NCBI RefSeq assembly: GCF_002288925.2
Contig: NW_022098001.1
Location: forward strand, 12,582,557 to 12,646,556
Source: Delphinapterus leucas
Lineage: Eukaryota; Chordata; Mammalia; Artiodactyla; Monodontidae
DNA: 64,000 nt
Reading direction: 5' to 3'
The translations under genes and the position numbers were made by a program. Under the pieces are notes generated by a model, which made no database searches, was not told the origin of the DNA, and was given only the letters and a program-made list of their open reading frames with translations. This document shows positions 9,562 through 20,160 of this stretch, in pieces; the stretch's first letter is position 1; every line of letters starts with the position of its first letter.

Positions 9562-11942
9562 CAGGCATACTTTGTTTTATTGTGCTTCAAAGATATAGCA
9601 TTTTTTTAAAATTAAAGGTTTGCAGCAACCCTGCGTCTTGCAAGTCTATCAGCGCCAGTTTTCCACCAGCTTTTGCTCACTTCGTGTCTCTGTGTCACAT
9701 TTTGGTAATTCTCACAATATTCAAACATTTTCATTAGTAATATATTTGTTATGGTGATCTGTGATCAGTGATCTTCGATGTTACCGTTGTAATTGTTTTG
9801 GGGACGAGCCTCGGCCATATAAAACAACAAACTTAATAACTGTTGGATGTATTCTGACTGCTCCACGGAGAAGTTCCCCATCTCTCTCCCTCTCCTCGGG
9901 CCCCCCTATTCCCTGAGATACAACAATATAGAAATTAGGCCAATTAATAACCCTACAGTGGCCTCTACATGTTCAAGTGAAAGAGTCTCTCACTTTAAAT
10001 CAAAGGCTAGACATGATTAAGCTTAGTGAGGAAGGCATCTCAACAGCCGAGAGAGGCCGAAAGCTAGGCCTCTTGTGCCAAACAGTTAGCCAAGCTGTGA
10101 AAGCAAAGAAAAAGTTCTTAAAGGAAATGAAAGTGCTACTCAGGTGAACACACAAATGATAACAAAGCAAAACAACCTTATTGCTGATATGCAGAAAGTT
10201 TAATGGTCTGGTTAGAAGGTCAAACCAGACACAACATTCCCTTAAGCCAAAGCTTAATCCAGGGCAAGGCCCTGACTCTCTTCAAGTCTATGAAGGCTGA
10301 GAAAGGTGAGGAAGCCGCGGAAGAAAAGTTTGAAGCTAGCAGAGGTTGGTTCATGAGGTTTAAGAAAAGAAGCCGTCTCCGTAACGTAGAAGTACAAGGT
10401 GAAGCGGCAAGTGCTGATGTAGAAGCTGCAACAAGTTATCCAGAAGGTCTAACCGAGATAATTCATGAAGGTGGCTACACTAAACAACAGATTTTCCATG
10501 TAGATGAAACAGCCTTCTATTGGAAGAAGATGCCATCTGGGACTCTCACAGCTACAGAGGAGAAGTCAGTGCCTCGTTTCAAAGTTTCAAAGGATAGGCT
10601 GACTCCCTTGTTAGGAGTTAATGCAGCTGGTGACTCAAAGCTGAAACCAATGCTCATCTACCATTCAGAAAATTTTACGGCCCTTAAGAATTATGTTAAA
10701 TCTATTCTGCCTGTGCTCTGCAAATGGAACCACAAAGCCTGGATGACAGCGCATCTGTTGACAACATGGTTTACTTAATCTTAAGCCCACTGTTGAGACC
10801 TACTGCTCAGAAAAAAAAAGATTCCTTTCAAAATATTACTGTTCACTGACAATGCACCTGGTCACCCAAGAGCTCTGATGAAGATGTACAAAGACAGTAA
10901 CGTTGTTTTCATGCCTACAAGCACAACATCCATTTTGCAGCCCACGGATCATTTCAACTTTCATGTCTTACTATTTAAAAAAACACATTTTGTAGGGCCA
11001 TAGACAGTGATTCCTCTGACGGATCTGGACAAAGCAAATTGAAAACCTTCTGGAATGGATTCACCATTCTAGATGCCATTAAGAACATCTGTTAAAATAT
11101 CAACATTCACAGGAGTTTGGAAGAAGCTGATTCCAACCCTTTGAGGGGATGACTCTGAGGGGCTCAAGACTTCAGTGGAGGAAGTAATTGCACATGTGGT
11201 GGAAAGAGCAAGAGAACTAGAATTAGAAGTGGAACCTGACGATATGAGTGAATTGCTGCACTCTCATGATAAAATGTGAATGGATGGGGAGTTGCTTCTT
11301 ACAGATGAGCAAAGAAAGTGGTTTCTTGAGATAGAATCTACTCCTGGTGAAGATCGTTGAAATGACAACAAAGGATTTAGAATATGACATAAACCAAGCT
11401 GATACAGCAGCACCAGGGTATGATAGGATTGACTCCAGTTTTGAAAGAAGTTCTACTGTGGGTAAAGTTATCATACAGCACCAAATTCTACAGAGAAATC
11501 ATGAAAGGAAGAGTCAACCTATGCGGCAAACTTCACTGTTGTCGTATTTTAAGAAATTCCCACAGTCACCCCAGCCTTCAGTAACCACCACCCTGATCAG
11601 TCAGCAACCACCAACATCCAAGGCAAGACCCTCCACTGGCAAAAAGATTACAATTCGCTGAAGGCTCACATGATGGTTAGCATTTTTAGCAATAAAATAT
11701 TTTTTAATTACGATAATGTACACTGATTTTTTTAGACACAACACACTACATTTAACAGAATACAGTACAGTATAAACATACTTTTATATGCACTGGGAAA
11801 CCAAAAAACTCATGTGGCTCACTTTATTGTGATATTCGCTTTATTGCAATCTTTGCTTTTTTGTGGTGGTCTGGAACCAAACCCACAGTATCTCCCAGTA
11901 TATCTACACAAAAATGTCCCCAGTATCTCGAGGTAGAGCTAG
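9562..11942 (+). mobile_element. Tigger1-type DNA transposon, nearly full length
   Basis: The left end caggcatactttgttttattgtgcttc is the Tigger1 terminal inverted repeat, next to TA (9560-9561). The right end, near 11,820-11,942, contains 'cactttattgtgatattcgctttattgcaatctttg', '...ggaaccaaacccacagtatctcc' and then a second 'cagtatctcgaggta'. The ~2.4 kb length equals that of a complete Tigger1. The pogo/Tc1-mariner transposase inside is broken by frameshifts and stops. Present throughout eutherians, so it predates cetaceans. Confidence 0.9.
10000..11661 (+). pseudogene. Tigger1 transposase remnant
   Basis: Three separated pieces of a pogo-family transposase follow in order. An N-terminal helix-turn-helix segment is recognisable at about 10,005-10,140 (translation contains [19 protein letters not shown]). 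The central part, 10203-10778, holds the CENP-B-type DNA-binding end (FKKRSRLRN) and the start of the DDE catalytic core ([18 protein letters not shown], with the first Asp in 'VDET'). A C-terminal piece lies at 11347-11661. In life the enzyme cut and pasted its own element at TA sites. Frameshifts and stops between the pieces, for example just after 10778, rule out an active enzyme. Confidence 0.85.
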
Positions 11943-12144
11943 GCCTCCCCAAGGCAGGGAAAGAACCCCAGCTATGACAACGCAGGCTCAATCGTGTAGT
12001 TTCCAGGCCACCCTCTGGGCTGGAGCTTATCAGATGTGCCCATAGAGTGTCAAGCCCCCACCCTTTAGGGAAGCAGAAGACAGAACGCGAGTAACTAACA
12101 TGTGACACAGAATGTGAAGATGCCACTGTGTTAAAAGCTCCAGT

Positions 12145-12335
12145 GTGTTCTGTCCCACGTAATCCTAAGAACCTATTTGATGATATTCCATTTTACAGAT
12201 GAGAAAACTGAGCACAGAGAGGTTTAGAAACTTGCCCAAGTTTACACAGTAAGTGGATTCTAACCCAGGCAAGTCTTGACTCCAGTGCCCAGGCTCTGAA
12301 CCACTGTACCATACTGCCTGCTCATTTAGACTCTT
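12145..12335 (+). mobile_element. MIR SINE
   Basis: 'ccattttacagatgagaaaactgagcacagagaggtttagaaacttgcccaag' followed by 'cagtaagtgg ... ccaggctctgaaccactgtacc' is a well kept MIR. Confidence 0.85.
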
Positions 12336-13839
12336 GCTATGGTCTCTACAGCACTGACGCTGGGCTCCGGTGCTATAGAAAGGAACCAAAGGGAAGGCAG
12401 TTAAAGGCCCCTCTCTGGAAATGAAGGTCAAGGCCAGAAACCAAATGAGAAGCCTGAGACCCTCAGTGGCTTATGCTTCAAAAGCCCTCCAGATGACATC
12501 AACAAGTAATGTTGTCTTCTTTCTAGAATGAAAGTGAGTTCCATCACATCAACTGCTCTTGCTGCTACATTGGCTTGTATCAGAAAATATATGGGAAAAC
12601 GCTAGATATTAGATCATGAATATTCAGAGCAATGTATATAATCCCAGTATATGGTGAATAGTTAGCTCAAGTTAACTGATTACCACCAGCATTTTACCAG
12701 TAGCACTACATTTCTGTTATGTGAATAAATTCCTTGCTCCAGTAATAAAACAGTAAGTATTTGGCAGGAGCTTAATAATTACTTATTGATTAGGTTAATC
12801 TTAACATTGCTCCAATCATACCCTGAAGCATATAGAAAAAAATAAATATTAAAGACAGAAGGTTCTTCTAGTTCACTTTATCATTTTGTAGATGGGAAAG
12901 CTGAGGTCCCATAGGGATTAAGATTGTTAATTACATGTGTGCAAAGCCTCTCTTTTGCCTTCAATACTGTACATTTATTTTCACTATCTTTATATTTAAC
13001 AATACATTGTACAAAAATATATATTTAACTCTTACTCTTTTTATGATAAGAACTTTAAAAATATAATCTTCCTTTAATATTTGTATATCTTGCTCCGTGT
13101 GTCATTCTTACCGTGAGACTAAACTCTATTAATTGTACATATTCCTTAGATATCTGTACTATTGGTATTTAATATACCTGTATAAAGATAAGAAAACATC
13201 AAAATGCTTTGTAAAGGACACATTTTACTGCATCTTTGTGACATTTTTCACAGAACAGATTCAACAACAGAGGAGAGAAATGTGAAAACATATCTTGTCT
13301 TTAATAATATTTTTCTATAGCTTGGAGTCCAACACCATGACCTGACTCTCACATCACCGACTGGGGTACCAGTTGGCCTCACTGCTGATTCAAATGGGAA
13401 ATCTCCAATGACTTTCTCCTAGTCCCACCAATTCTTTGAGATACCCAAGAAAAACAGATGTACACAGTCTATTTCAACAGTGTCCTTTCCTACTCAGAGG
13501 CAATCACCCCTCTAGCCTTATTGTTAAAACCAATGTTGCCCTAGAAACAGGCTCATCAAAATGCAATGGAGATTTTTAATAGTAGGACCCACATCTCAAA
13601 TTGCTAAGAGAAGAAATTCTTCCACGCATTTCTACTCTTACAAAATAAAAATCCTCGCTATTGCTACTCACAGCTGCCCAACATTCCCTGACCTCCCGGG
13701 CCACCTCATTTTAGATACCCAGTGGCACTTAAGCATGCCATGCCGCTGTAACTCTCTCCTTCCGACCTGCTAGAATCTCAACTCAGCCAAAGGACATGGA
13801 CACGGGAGGAAGCAGGAATGTACACTGATGGGAGGCACT
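12336..13839. other. Intron 1, mostly unclassified
   Basis: AT-rich single-copy-looking DNA with one weak MIR core at about 12,870-12,955. No gene seen. Confidence 0.45.
12870..12955 (+). mobile_element. MIR fragment
   Basis: 'tttatcattttgtagatgggaaagctgaggtcccatagggatta' matches the MIR core. Confidence 0.5.
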
Positions 13840-13965
13840 GGATTTGTCTTTTTATTCTTCAACACCACAATGTTGACGAAACTGAGGTCGAGAGTCAAAA
13901 CTTGCAAACTAACCCAGGTCCACCCCCAAGCTGGTAGATTCAGCTGACCCCAGTGGCCAGAGCAA
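13840..13965 (+). mobile_element. MIR fragment (weak)
   Basis: 'cacaatgttgacgaaactgaggtcgagag ... aactaacccaggtcc' has the spacing of a decayed MIR core. Confidence 0.35.
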
Positions 13966-14189
13966 AGGGGAGCTTCAGCAGGACCAACTGACCCTGACTG
14001 CCCCAGCCATGGGCACCTGCCCTTAAGTATGGAGCATCAACAGGTGTTTACTGCAGGGGTCAAAGGTGTGGAAACAAGGACCTTCCCCTCAGATAGTGCC
14101 AATCTCCAAAACATCAGAGGGCAAAGGGGCCTCAAGAATATCATATATGGCTCTCTCATTTCATAGTCAAGAAAACAGCCCAAGAAAGA

Positions 14190-14435
14190 AGAAGGAAAGA
14201 AAACAGCACTTACTTTCTGTGCCTCAGGTACCACTCCCATGCTCCCTCATTTTAGCCTCACAACAATCCTGTTATAAAGGCATTCTCAGGCGCAATTTAC
14301 ATGCACACGCACATATGTATTTTTTACGTGACTCAAAGTGTCAGTATCTTGTCCAAGTCCTAACACGGAGTAAGTGGCAAAGTACCAACATCTCCCCCAC
14401 CCAAACCCTTTATCTCTACGCTGGTCCCTCAGGGT
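14190..14435 (+). mobile_element. MIR SINE (decayed)
   Basis: 'cattttagcctcacaacaatcctgttataaaggcattctc' and 'agtgtcagtatcttgtccaagtcctaacacggagtaagtgg' keep MIR landmarks in order. Confidence 0.6.
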
Positions 14436-14509
14436 CACAAAGCTTCTTATCCCTGGGAGCCCCAGGACTAACACAAAATAGCACGTAGAAGGGGTAAAGT
14501 GTGTGACTA

Positions 14510-14635
14510 GACCAGTGGTTCCCAAATGTAGCTAATTCATTAGCATCATCTGAGATGCTTTATAAAAATACAAATCCCCCGACCCCCTTTAGGCTTCTGA
14601 TTGTTAGAAGGCCCTGAAATCTCTATTTTTACATA
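14510..14635 (+). mobile_element. MER5-type hAT MITE
   Basis: It starts 'accagtggttcccaaatgt', then 'gcatcatctgagatgctttataaaaatacaaat', 'cttctgattgttaga' and 'aaatctctattttta'. Confidence 0.65.
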
Positions 14636-14639
14636 CTTA

Positions 14640-17072
14640 CATTGATTCTGATTGTCAGTCTGCCTTACTATTTACAGAAAGAGAAAAACAATGGCTAGAT
14701 CAGTCATGAAAGGCTGTCTGGAGCTTGGATCTGAATCAACAGAATTTAAAAGGAGAAACACTGAAGAGGTGGCTATGTCCAGGGAGCGTTCACAAAAGTG
14801 AGATGAGTGGGCGAGGGCGAGGAGACCGTGATGGAGAGGGATGGGGGCAGGGGGGTGAGACTAACTAGGAAGGAGCGATATTCTGGAGCATCATATAAAT
14901 CTGGCAGAGGTATTTAGACTCCACACCATGATAACAAGAAAACACAATCCAAGTGGTACAGGGTAAATCAAACAGCAGGTGAGCATCTGGGCCAGGAAGG
15001 GCAATGGCAAGGCTGTTGACATGGGGCACGTGCTGGCAAGGTGCCAACAAAGAAAAACCTGAAGGGGAACACTTCCTGGCTGCCTGGATTGATTACGCCT
15101 TTATCCTGAGCACTTAGTACAATAGATGCTGAATAAATATCATGGACTGAACAACATGTAGGTACATATAGTGGCCAACTGGTCATGAAAGTCAACAAAG
15201 ATGAACGGGTCAAGGACTGGACTTCAGGATTCAAATCCGATTCAAATCTAGAATTAAGATGATGGTACTGGCAGAGGTGACTAAAAAAGAGTAGCTTGTT
15301 TTCAGCGAAAGCTCTCCTTCATTACTTCTTGCTTTTCTCTAAAACTTTATTTTGGCTTCTGGTGCATGAAAGAATTAGGTGGTTTTGAAATACCGGAATG
15401 TACCTTCGACAGTGACATGAACAGCAGGTCTTCTGTCTTGGGAAGAAAAAAACGATGGGCAAGATCTTTTGGGTTGATTTTTGGCAAAGGAGGAGAGACA
15501 ATCTCGTGAGAATCTAAACTCAGATGACATTCTTCACATGACCTAAGATCACTGCCAGCTGACATGCCGATAGCACTGTGGCGTTAAGCCACCGGACTCC
15601 CTGTAAACCTGAATTGACAGAGCTGGCCGGGCTCTGTGTGGCTTGGTCAGCCTCAGGCTTTGCCAACCTGAGGAGACTCAGGGCCCCCTGAAGCTGGCCG
15701 GTCAGGTCTCTGGGGGCTTCTAGGAGACTTGAGAACTAGTTCTACGCAGGTAAAAAACTAGATGATCTTTTGAAATCCCTTCCAAACTAATGATTATTCA
15801 AGGTGCCTTGTATGTAATCATATTCCACAGTTCCTCAAATGGCACCTTCAAAATTATACGTTCCAGGTCCCAGAAGCAGGAGTTGGAGCGTGTACCCAAA
15901 TTCCTCTGTATGCCCATCTTCCACAAGCCTGGCCTTAATAAGATCTTTCCTTCTCAAGTGACATCTACCTACTGCTAATATCCAACTAACAGAGAAAGAG
16001 CCCTTATTTCTCTAAGATTCCCTAGCAAGTATGATTTGCCAGATTACTAGAGCAGCCAAAATGTATTTTTTTTAAAGAACTGCAAAAGGTTATATGGTTC
16101 CAATTTAATTTTTCCTTCAAATGCAAGCTTTCCAATGCCTGCCTTTCATAATACACTGAGACGTAATGCATGGGTCCAAATGGCTTGACAGTTTCTCTTA
16201 ATTTACACACATCTAAGCATGTGCAGAACATTCCACTAGTTCAAAACGCTTCCTTTTCTTAAACATACTTCCAGTTCAAATTACGTGTTTATGGCAGTCT
16301 GCGATGTATTATTTCTGAAGATAAACAGTCATGTAAAAAATTGATAGAAAAGCAGCAGCATATCACTACTGCCACACTCTGTCAGTCTTTCCTCTCGCAT
16401 GCCAGTGGGAGGTATAAATGCACCGCCATGACCAGGCTCGCCCTGCTGTCTCCAGCGTCCAGACAGGCAGGGCCACAAGTTCCTTTCCACAGACAGCTTT
16501 GAGCCTTGGTTGCTGAGAACCTCTTTTTTTCCCCCCCCTTAAACTTAGTATAAAACTCAAGAATGCACTAACTGGAGATGTTTTTCCTTTTAAAAATGAG
16601 AGGCTTTACGCTCAGATGATCACTACTTCTAACTCCCAGAAAACAGTTGCAGTTTTCCAATTAAAATTAGAAGTACTGGAAATAAGGTACTCTAATAACT
16701 AAATGTTGAAAAGTGAAGTCTTTCAACTTCGCATACATTTATGCTGCTACATGTGAAACAGAGGCTGCAAAGTAATTTAAATGGACTATTGGCTGTCCTG
16801 GGCCTTGAAAAAGCTTCTATTGAGAAAAATTGACTCACTGCCTAACAAAGACTCTCTGCTACAGTCTTCAAGTTGACATTTTAAAAATATCTAATCACCC
16901 TTTTGAATGATATTCCAATTACTGAAAACAGTATCTACCACAGTGAAACAGCTCACTTGGAAAGCATCCAATTCTGGTTGGAAATGAGAAATATTAGAAC
17001 CCCAAAGGCACAGAGTTGGGGGTAGAGGTGTCACCAGAGAAGACAGGTATAGTTCAGCCAAAAAGCTTCCTT
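14640..17072. other. Intron 1, low-repeat stretch
   Basis: About 2.4 kb with no repeat that I can recognise beyond a possible MIR-type tail at 15,100-15,145 ('gagcacttagtacaatagatgctgaataaatat'). No exon-like frame. The low repeat density beside a promoter makes it a natural place to look for conserved enhancers. Confidence 0.45.
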
Positions 17073-17088
17073 AAGAAGCACTGTCAGA

Positions 17089-17274
17089 GGGAGATCAGCT
17101 CGGTGCTTTGTGTCCACCTAGAGGGGTGGGATAGGGAGGGTGGGAGGGAGACGCAAGAGGGAGGGGATATGGGGATATATGTATACATATAGCTGATTCA
17201 CTTTGTTATACAGCAGAAACTAACACAACATTGTAAGGCAATTATACTCCAATAAAGATGTTAAAAAAAAAAAA
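17089..17274 (+). mobile_element. Short 5'-truncated L1 (3' UTR only)
   Basis: About 186 bp of L1 3' end beginning 'gggagatcagctcggtgc', with the G-rich run, 'gctgattcactttgttata' and an A-tail after 'aataaagatgtt'. The 16-bp TSD aagaagcactgtcaga is exact at 17073-17088 and 17275-17290. Confidence 0.92.
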
Positions 17275-17290
17275 AAGAAGCACTGTCAGA

Positions 17291-17989
17291 TTTATGCAAA
17301 ACTCCAAGGAGACATTATTCCTCTAGAATCCCCAAACATCAACACTTTCTAGCAAATTTATGAACAGGACGCAGCAAAAAAGGGACCTCCTTAATCCTGT
17401 ACAGCTTTTTAGGCAGGCAGGCTTCTCCTGAAAATCTTTAGATGGAGTTCTCCCTTTGCCCTGTTTTGCAACAAGATGAGCAATAATGTTTTTCTGAAAT
17501 AAACAGAGAATCTCTCCCTTTCGGTGTGCAAAGAGCCAAAGTTCATAACTGGCTGGGAGATTACCAATCCCAAGGGATAAAACGATCATTTGCCAAAGAG
17601 AAATGCTGGTAAGTTTCGGAGTTCTATTCTACAGCCGGAGCACCCGAATTCTCATCTACTGTGTTCAGTTTACAATCCTAACTTGCTCTCCAATCTCGCC
17701 TAACGTTTGGGCACCTGCTAGCACACACAGAGGCTCCCACACCGATGAAAGATGCCCATCTGCTGCTGAGTGCCAAAGAGGTTTCCCAATGCTAAATCGC
17801 ATCAACTCAAAAAAGTGGGCCGGGGTGGGGGGAGAAGGGAGAAATAACACGCCAAAGGAGAGGAGGAAAAACTCACAAAACCACCTCTAAAGATGACATT
17901 ATTTGTCTTCGAAGAGGCGGTTCAGTTTATTAGAAATGGACAAGTTATTCGGTGGCAAAGGGAGGAGATATGGGGAACTGGAAGAGACA
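17291..17989. other. Intron 1 between L1 fragment and CpG island
   Basis: No repeat or gene recognised. GC content climbs toward the CpG island after about 17,800. Confidence 0.45.
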
Positions 17990-18115
17990 GAAACAGCTGC
18001 ACTCGCTAACCGAGGCCCCGGACCGCACTGAGGCTGCAGACGGGATCGCGGACAAAGCTCAGGGCGCCCAGGTAGGGGCCGCCAAGCACAAGTGAAAGCC
18101 CAGGAGGCAGTTCTC

Positions 18116-18128
18116 TTTAGAGGGCGCT
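18116..18128 (+). promoter_or_regulatory. Weaker CTCF-like core
   Basis: The bases ttagagggcgctc match the 3' half of the CTCF motif (tAGAGGGCGCt), but the upstream C positions are poor. It is the same motif orientation as the stronger candidate about 1 kb away. Confidence 0.25.
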
Positions 18129-18337
18129 CATTGGGCGTCTTAAGGAAACAAGCTCCAACCTCCCGAAACGCGACCCAGAGGAGGAGAAACCGAGTTCCCA
18201 CGGCCGACGCCGGGGAGGGAGGCTGGGTGCCCGCAGCCGGCCCCGCCAGAGAAGAGACTCCTCCGGGCCTCGGGGTACTCCCGCCGGGTCCCAAGCAAGC
18301 ATGGCGGGATGGAAGCCTCGGTCTCCGAGCGGCCGGG

Positions 18338-18367
18338 CGACCCGAGGCCGATCGACCCGAGGCCGAT
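18338..18367. repeat. 15-bp tandem duplication in the CpG island
   Basis: The unit cgacccgaggccgat occurs twice, exactly, at 18338-18352 and 18353-18367, within intron 1. Confidence 0.9.
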
Positions 18368-18401
18368 CACAGTGTCACAGTACCCCGCCTCGCCCCGCCT
18401 C

Positions 18402-18415
18402 TGCACTCGAGTGCA
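18402..18415. other. 14-bp perfect palindrome
   Basis: The bases tgcactcgagtgca are their own reverse complement. They lie in the CpG island part of intron 1. The short size allows chance occurrence. Confidence 0.6.
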
Positions 18416-19117
18416 ATCCATACTGAAATGCCCTCCTGTCCCTAAGGGCCCGCGAGCTGCCCCCCGCCCCGCAGGAAGCACGGGTCGCCGCACCACCGGG
18501 AGTCCAGCGGCCCGCACCCCGGCATTTTCGGGCGCGTTCCGCTCACCCACCGCGGGACCGAGGACTGCCCTCCGCCGGTAGCGTTTCCACGTAGTGTCTG
18601 CTCCCTTGCCCCAGCCAGAGGAACATCAAACAAAAGAACTTTTTGCAAACTTTCCTCTCCGGACACTCAAGGGTTTCTTAAAACTGAGCCCCATCTCCCC
18701 AGAACCTGCATTCAATCGAGTAGGAAAGCTGGCGTGGGGGTTGGGTGGGGGGGATGGTGTGCAGGAGAAGGGACCCCAAAGTTTCCAGGGCGTCTCCGGG
18801 TCTCGGGGAGCGCGCGGAGGGGACCAGTTCCCTCGCAGCCCTATCCGGGCTTCCTCTCTCCGGCCACCCTTCCCCATCGGTCCTTCCCGGCCACGAAGCA
18901 AGACCCTCCGACTGCGAAGAAGTTGGGAGTGACTTCAGGGGCCTCTGCGGTTCGACAAAACTGCAGTACTCTTGCCCTCATCCCGGGGGACCTCGGGACA
19001 ACTCCAGCGAGCGGCGCTTTTCTGCGGGAAGCGAAGGGGGAGAGGAGTGGAGGAGCGAGCTCATTTGTCCCAGCAGATCCCCGGGGGCCGAGGGGCACGT
19101 CTGGGAGTGGGGGGCAT

Positions 19118-19132
19118 CCCCCAGGTGGCGCT
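19118..19132 (+). promoter_or_regulatory. Candidate CTCF site in SDC2 intron 1
   Basis: The 15 bases cccccaggtggcgct fit the core CTCF consensus (CC-N-C-N-AG-G/A-G/T-GGC-G/A-C/G) on the plus strand. It lies about 85 bp inside intron 1 and inside the CpG island. Function is inferred from the motif only. Confidence 0.45.
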
Positions 19133-19215
19133 CCCCGATTCCCCACGGGCTCTGCGGACTCTGCTCGGTCTCTGCACCCTAAACGGCGCGCGCGTCCCCA
19201 GCCTGGCCCACTCAC

Positions 19216-19275
19216 CGACTCCGCCGACACGCAGGCCACCAAGCCCAAGGTGAGCAGGATCCAAGCGCGCCGCAT
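19216..19275 (-). CDS. SDC2: Syndecan-2 first coding exon (signal peptide)
   Basis: Read on the minus strand, the ATG at 19275-19273 opens MRRAWILLTLGLVACVSAES, then the exon stops at 19216 and intron GTGAGTGG begins at 19215. The 20 residues match the known start of mammalian syndecan-2: a two-arginine n-region, a leucine-rich hydrophobic core, and a likely cleavage after Ala18 (VSA/ES). Syndecan-2 is a type I transmembrane heparan sulfate proteoglycan that acts at the cell surface as a co-receptor for growth factors and matrix. Exon 1 carries only the signal peptide; glycosaminoglycan sites, ectodomain, transmembrane and cytoplasmic parts are in later exons beyond position 1 of this window. 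Exon 1 ends on a codon boundary (phase 0). The open frame continues 124 codons past the donor, but that is intronic readthrough. The exon sits in a CpG-rich block. The identification rests on recognising the peptide and the consensus donor, both of which are unambiguous here. Confidence 0.95.
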
Positions 19276-20000
19276 ATTCCCCGGGGCCCGGCTGCTCCCA
19301 GCCGCCGCTTTACAACGAGGGAAAAACGAAGTCTCTCGCCCAGCGCCCCGCGCAGCCTGCGCAGAAGGACCGGGGCAGAGCAGCCGCAGCGACCGCGGTT
19401 CGGGCTCGGGAGCTCGGGCTCCGGGCTCTCGCTTCCTCCTGCTGCGCCTGCGGCTGCGCCCCGGGAACGCGGCGCCTTCTCACTTGTTGGTTCCTACACA
19501 ACCGATGCCTAGCTGCTGCTCCGGTGAGGCAGCTCTCTGGAGCTCTTCTTGCTCTGCTGTTGTTGTACTCCTCCGCGGACTCCTTCTCCGTGTCGCGGCT
19601 CCGTTTCTGATTTTTGAGGAATAAATTAGGTGCCCTGGAATGTAGCTGCAGCTGAAGTTTGGGTACAGAGCGGTGGGAGCGCCTGATCCGCGCGGCTGGA
19701 GCTCCCGGAGTATCTGGAGAGAAGCGCGTCGGAGCGGAGCTAGTGGCTCAGCGGAGCGGAGCTAGTGGCTCAGCGGCTGCGCCCCTCCTCCTCCCGCGCC
19801 GCCGCCTCCCTCCCAGGGTCCTCCTCCCTTTCTCCTCCTCCTCTTCTCCTACCGCTCCCAGCCTCCCTCCGGAGCCCGCTTCTCCGGGCTTCTCCCGGCG
19901 TCTCGAGGAGGGGAGGCGGCAGTGTGACTCCCAGCTAAACCCGGGAGAAATTCCTACAGGATTACGCCCGGATTGGCAGCTCCGGGGGCCAGTGGCCACC
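19276..20000 (-). promoter_or_regulatory. SDC2: SDC2 5' leader and proximal promoter
   Basis: This is the GC-rich sequence directly upstream of the SDC2 start codon. No ATG occurs on the minus strand between the start codon (19275) and 20074, so the leader, wherever it starts in this span, has no upstream ORFs opened by ATG. A CCAAT box reads on the minus strand at 19972-19977. A G-rich purine run on the minus strand (about 19,780-19,870) would suit SP1-type factors. I see no convincing TATA box at a useful distance, as expected for a CpG-island promoter. The exact transcription start cannot be read from sequence; a start a little below the CCAAT box (about 19,880-19,930) is a guess. Confidence 0.7.
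19731..19774. repeat. 22-bp tandem duplication in the SDC2 leader/promoter
   Basis: Two exact copies of the unit ggagcggagctagtggctca+gc stand head to tail at 19731-19752 and 19753-19774. It lies in the ATG-free leader or core promoter, so it may be transcribed. Confidence 0.9.
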
Positions 20001-20160
20001 AGCAGCTCCGCGCTGTGGCTGCTCTGGGTCTGCGCGTCCGCAGTCTGTGCTCCAGTGCTCTAGTATTCTTTCATTTTCTGACTCCCTTACACACACACCC
20101 CCACTCTCTCCCCCTTTTTCTCTCTCCTCCTCCGTGCTCCTTTTTTCTCTATTTTCTTTT

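Larger units (their letters stand above)
1..19215 (-). other. SDC2: SDC2 intron 1 (5' part, continues beyond the window)
   Basis: The intron opens with the consensus donor at 19215-19210. No acceptor followed by syndecan-2 exon 2 sequence was seen down to position 1, which fits the very long first intron of SDC2 in other mammals. Its contents are transposon remnants and unclassified DNA listed separately. Confidence 0.85.
17990..20060. other. CpG island over SDC2 exon 1
   Basis: The base composition changes sharply here from AT-rich intron to GC-rich sequence with many CpG dinucleotides (for example the run 'cggcgcgcgcg' near 19,184), and returns to AT-rich sequence after about 20,060. It holds the first exon, the leader and the first ~1.2 kb of intron 1 of SDC2. 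Several long open frames cross it on both strands, including one of 296 codons on the plus strand. They are what GC-rich, stop-poor DNA gives by chance and have no recognisable domain. Edges are judged by eye. Confidence 0.85.

Noticed and set aside
18841..19215. Continuation of the syndecan-2 frame past residue 20
   Set aside because: A perfect GTGAGT donor follows codon 20, where known syndecan-2 switches to exon 2; the downstream residues do not look like syndecan-2.
18734..19624. 296-codon plus-strand open frame across the SDC2 CpG island, and other long frames there
   Set aside because: GC-rich DNA has few stop codons; the product is low-complexity Pro/Arg/Ser/Gly and lies antisense to SDC2 exon 1. 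No recognisable domain.
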